A stretch of DNA of 64,000 nucleotides from Sacculina carcini (taxonomy: Eukaryota > Arthropoda > Thecostraca > Sacculinidae): contig OU696574.1 in NCBI GenBank assembly GCA_916048095.2, forward strand, positions 4,577,001 to 4,641,000, in the 5' to 3' direction. A model generated the notes under the pieces. The model saw only the letters and a program-made list of their open reading frames with translations, was not told the origin of the DNA and did not search any database. Both the position numbers and the translations under genes were made by a program. Shown here piece by piece: positions 63,147 to 64,000 of this stretch; within the stretch, counting starts at the first letter, position 1, and each line of letters begins with the position of its first letter.

Positions 63147-64000
63147 TAGTGATGGAAAAAAAACGTTTTTTTTGTTGCGTTTTTTTTTGCAAAAAAAAAC
63201 ATGTTTTTTTAGGGTTTTTTTTGGTTTTTTGGTTTTTTAGAATTAGCCCCAATTGTCATCGGATGTTATATTTTAGTACATAGAAATGAGTTCAATTGAT
63301 GTTTTGTACATCTTTACGTGTCTTATTTCAAAGAAAATTTGATAATAGTATAAAAACCAAGAATATTTATCAATAAATACCTCAGGAGACTGTTTGAAAG
63401 TGCATCCGGGTCCGGTGGTTTAGGTTTTTTTCATTGAGAAAACCTATGTTTTTAAAGATGGTTATAATTATGTGGATATTTGAAATAATTTGTCAGCATA
63501 ACAAAACAAATTCATTGAATAATCATGTTTTTTTTAAAGAAACCATGTTTTTTATGAAAAAATGCAATGATGTTTTTCAAACTGGTTTTAAATTCGTTTT
63601 ATTAATGTACAGGTCCAGAAAATGTTGGCAGCAGAACAAGACAAGCTAATTGGTTGGTCAAGTGTTTTTTTGACAAACGTTCATTTAAACTAACGCTTTT
63701 CTAATGAAACAATGTTTTCTAAAACAGTATCTATGTAAGATAGATTTGATTAATGTACGTTCAAATAACTTTTGTATAGCAAGTAGCCTGCTGGTACGTA
63801 TAAGCGGCTGGTTAAACCACTTAATTTAAACTGTTCTTTTAAACCATGGTTTTTTTCAAAATATATTTTTTGGAAAAACTGTTTTCGTACATGTAGATAT
63901 TGCGAAGAAAATTGGCGGCAGATCAAGGAAAGTTTAACCAAATTAACTGTTTTTTTATTAGTATTCTGTTTTTAGAACTGGTTTTATGGATGATGGTTTC
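63147..64000. mobile_element. Second copy of the 1.56-kb hAT, cut by window end
   Basis: Starts TAGTGATGGAAAAAAAACG six bases beyond the LINE-D ORF1 start codon and follows 55436-56290 landmark by landmark (CATCGGATGTT, ACATCTTTACGTGTC, GGAGACTGTTTGAAAGTGCAT, GCAGCAGAACAAGACAAG). The left target octamer would be ATGGTTGG at 63139-63146. The right end lies outside. Confidence 0.75.

Overview
This is 64 kb of a metazoan nuclear genome, almost certainly an invertebrate. The only host genes I can support are short exon pieces: the first three coding exons of a ciliary IFT122-like gene (minus strand, 3463-4784), the last coding exon of a SUGCT-like CoA-transferase gene (minus strand, 57227-57424), and one tRNA-Ser(UGA) gene (30990-31071). 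Nearly everything else is transposable elements, their decayed pieces, microsatellites and other dispersed repeats. The phylum cannot be fixed from sequence alone. L2-like LINEs ending in GCGCTATACAAATA, Ty3/Gypsy elements with a YHxxFG-type Gag finger, BED-hAT transposases and long GT tracts fit many invertebrate groups.

Layout. 1-3.05 kb is a BED-type hAT transposon, broken by a 353-bp MITE, lying in an IFT122 intron. 3.4-4.8 kb holds the IFT122 exons. 5-14 kb has GT-rich dispersed repeats, a 2.9-kb segment bounded by inverted repeats, and a minus-strand L2-like LINE (9.87-11.8 kb). 14.3-20.8 kb is a three-level nest: an LTR fragment of family 2, split by an L2 3' end, which is itself split by a young complete Ty3/Gypsy element (gypsy1, 14793-20174, with almost identical 457-bp LTRs and a CGCG target duplication). 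20.8-27.4 kb is a decayed LINE with RNase H (LINE-A). 27.4-30.9 kb is a 3'-truncated gypsy (gypsy3). Then come the tRNA gene, a TTAGG-like tract, and a Helitron-like element (32080-34604). 34.75-46.7 kb is LINE-B, into which LINE-C has inserted as an inverted 'twin-primed' copy with a perfect 14-bp target duplication, and into which a 300-bp tRNA-headed SINE has inserted separately. 46.7-47.95 kb is a minus-strand reverse transcriptase/RNase H fragment bounded by two copies of a hairpin. 47.96-53.9 kb is a decayed gypsy (gypsy2) with partly preserved LTRs. 53.9-64 kb has a 1.56-kb non-autonomous hAT, the SUGCT exon, a 159-bp MITE, a second Helitron-like block, and a LINE (LINE-D) whose ORF1 starts with a PHD finger, followed by a second copy of the 1.56-kb hAT that runs off the end.

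How it works together. The window reads as a stack of insertions into insertions. Retroelements supply reverse transcriptase, RNase H, integrase or endonuclease. The small non-autonomous elements (MITEs, SINE, Helitron-like blocks) would need enzymes made elsewhere. The most informative observations are structural: exact target duplications that let the insertion order be reconstructed, a -1 frameshift site conserved between two divergent gypsy elements, and a short hairpin in the family-2 LTR where retroelement junctions cluster. I see no CRISPR array, operon or other prokaryotic feature.
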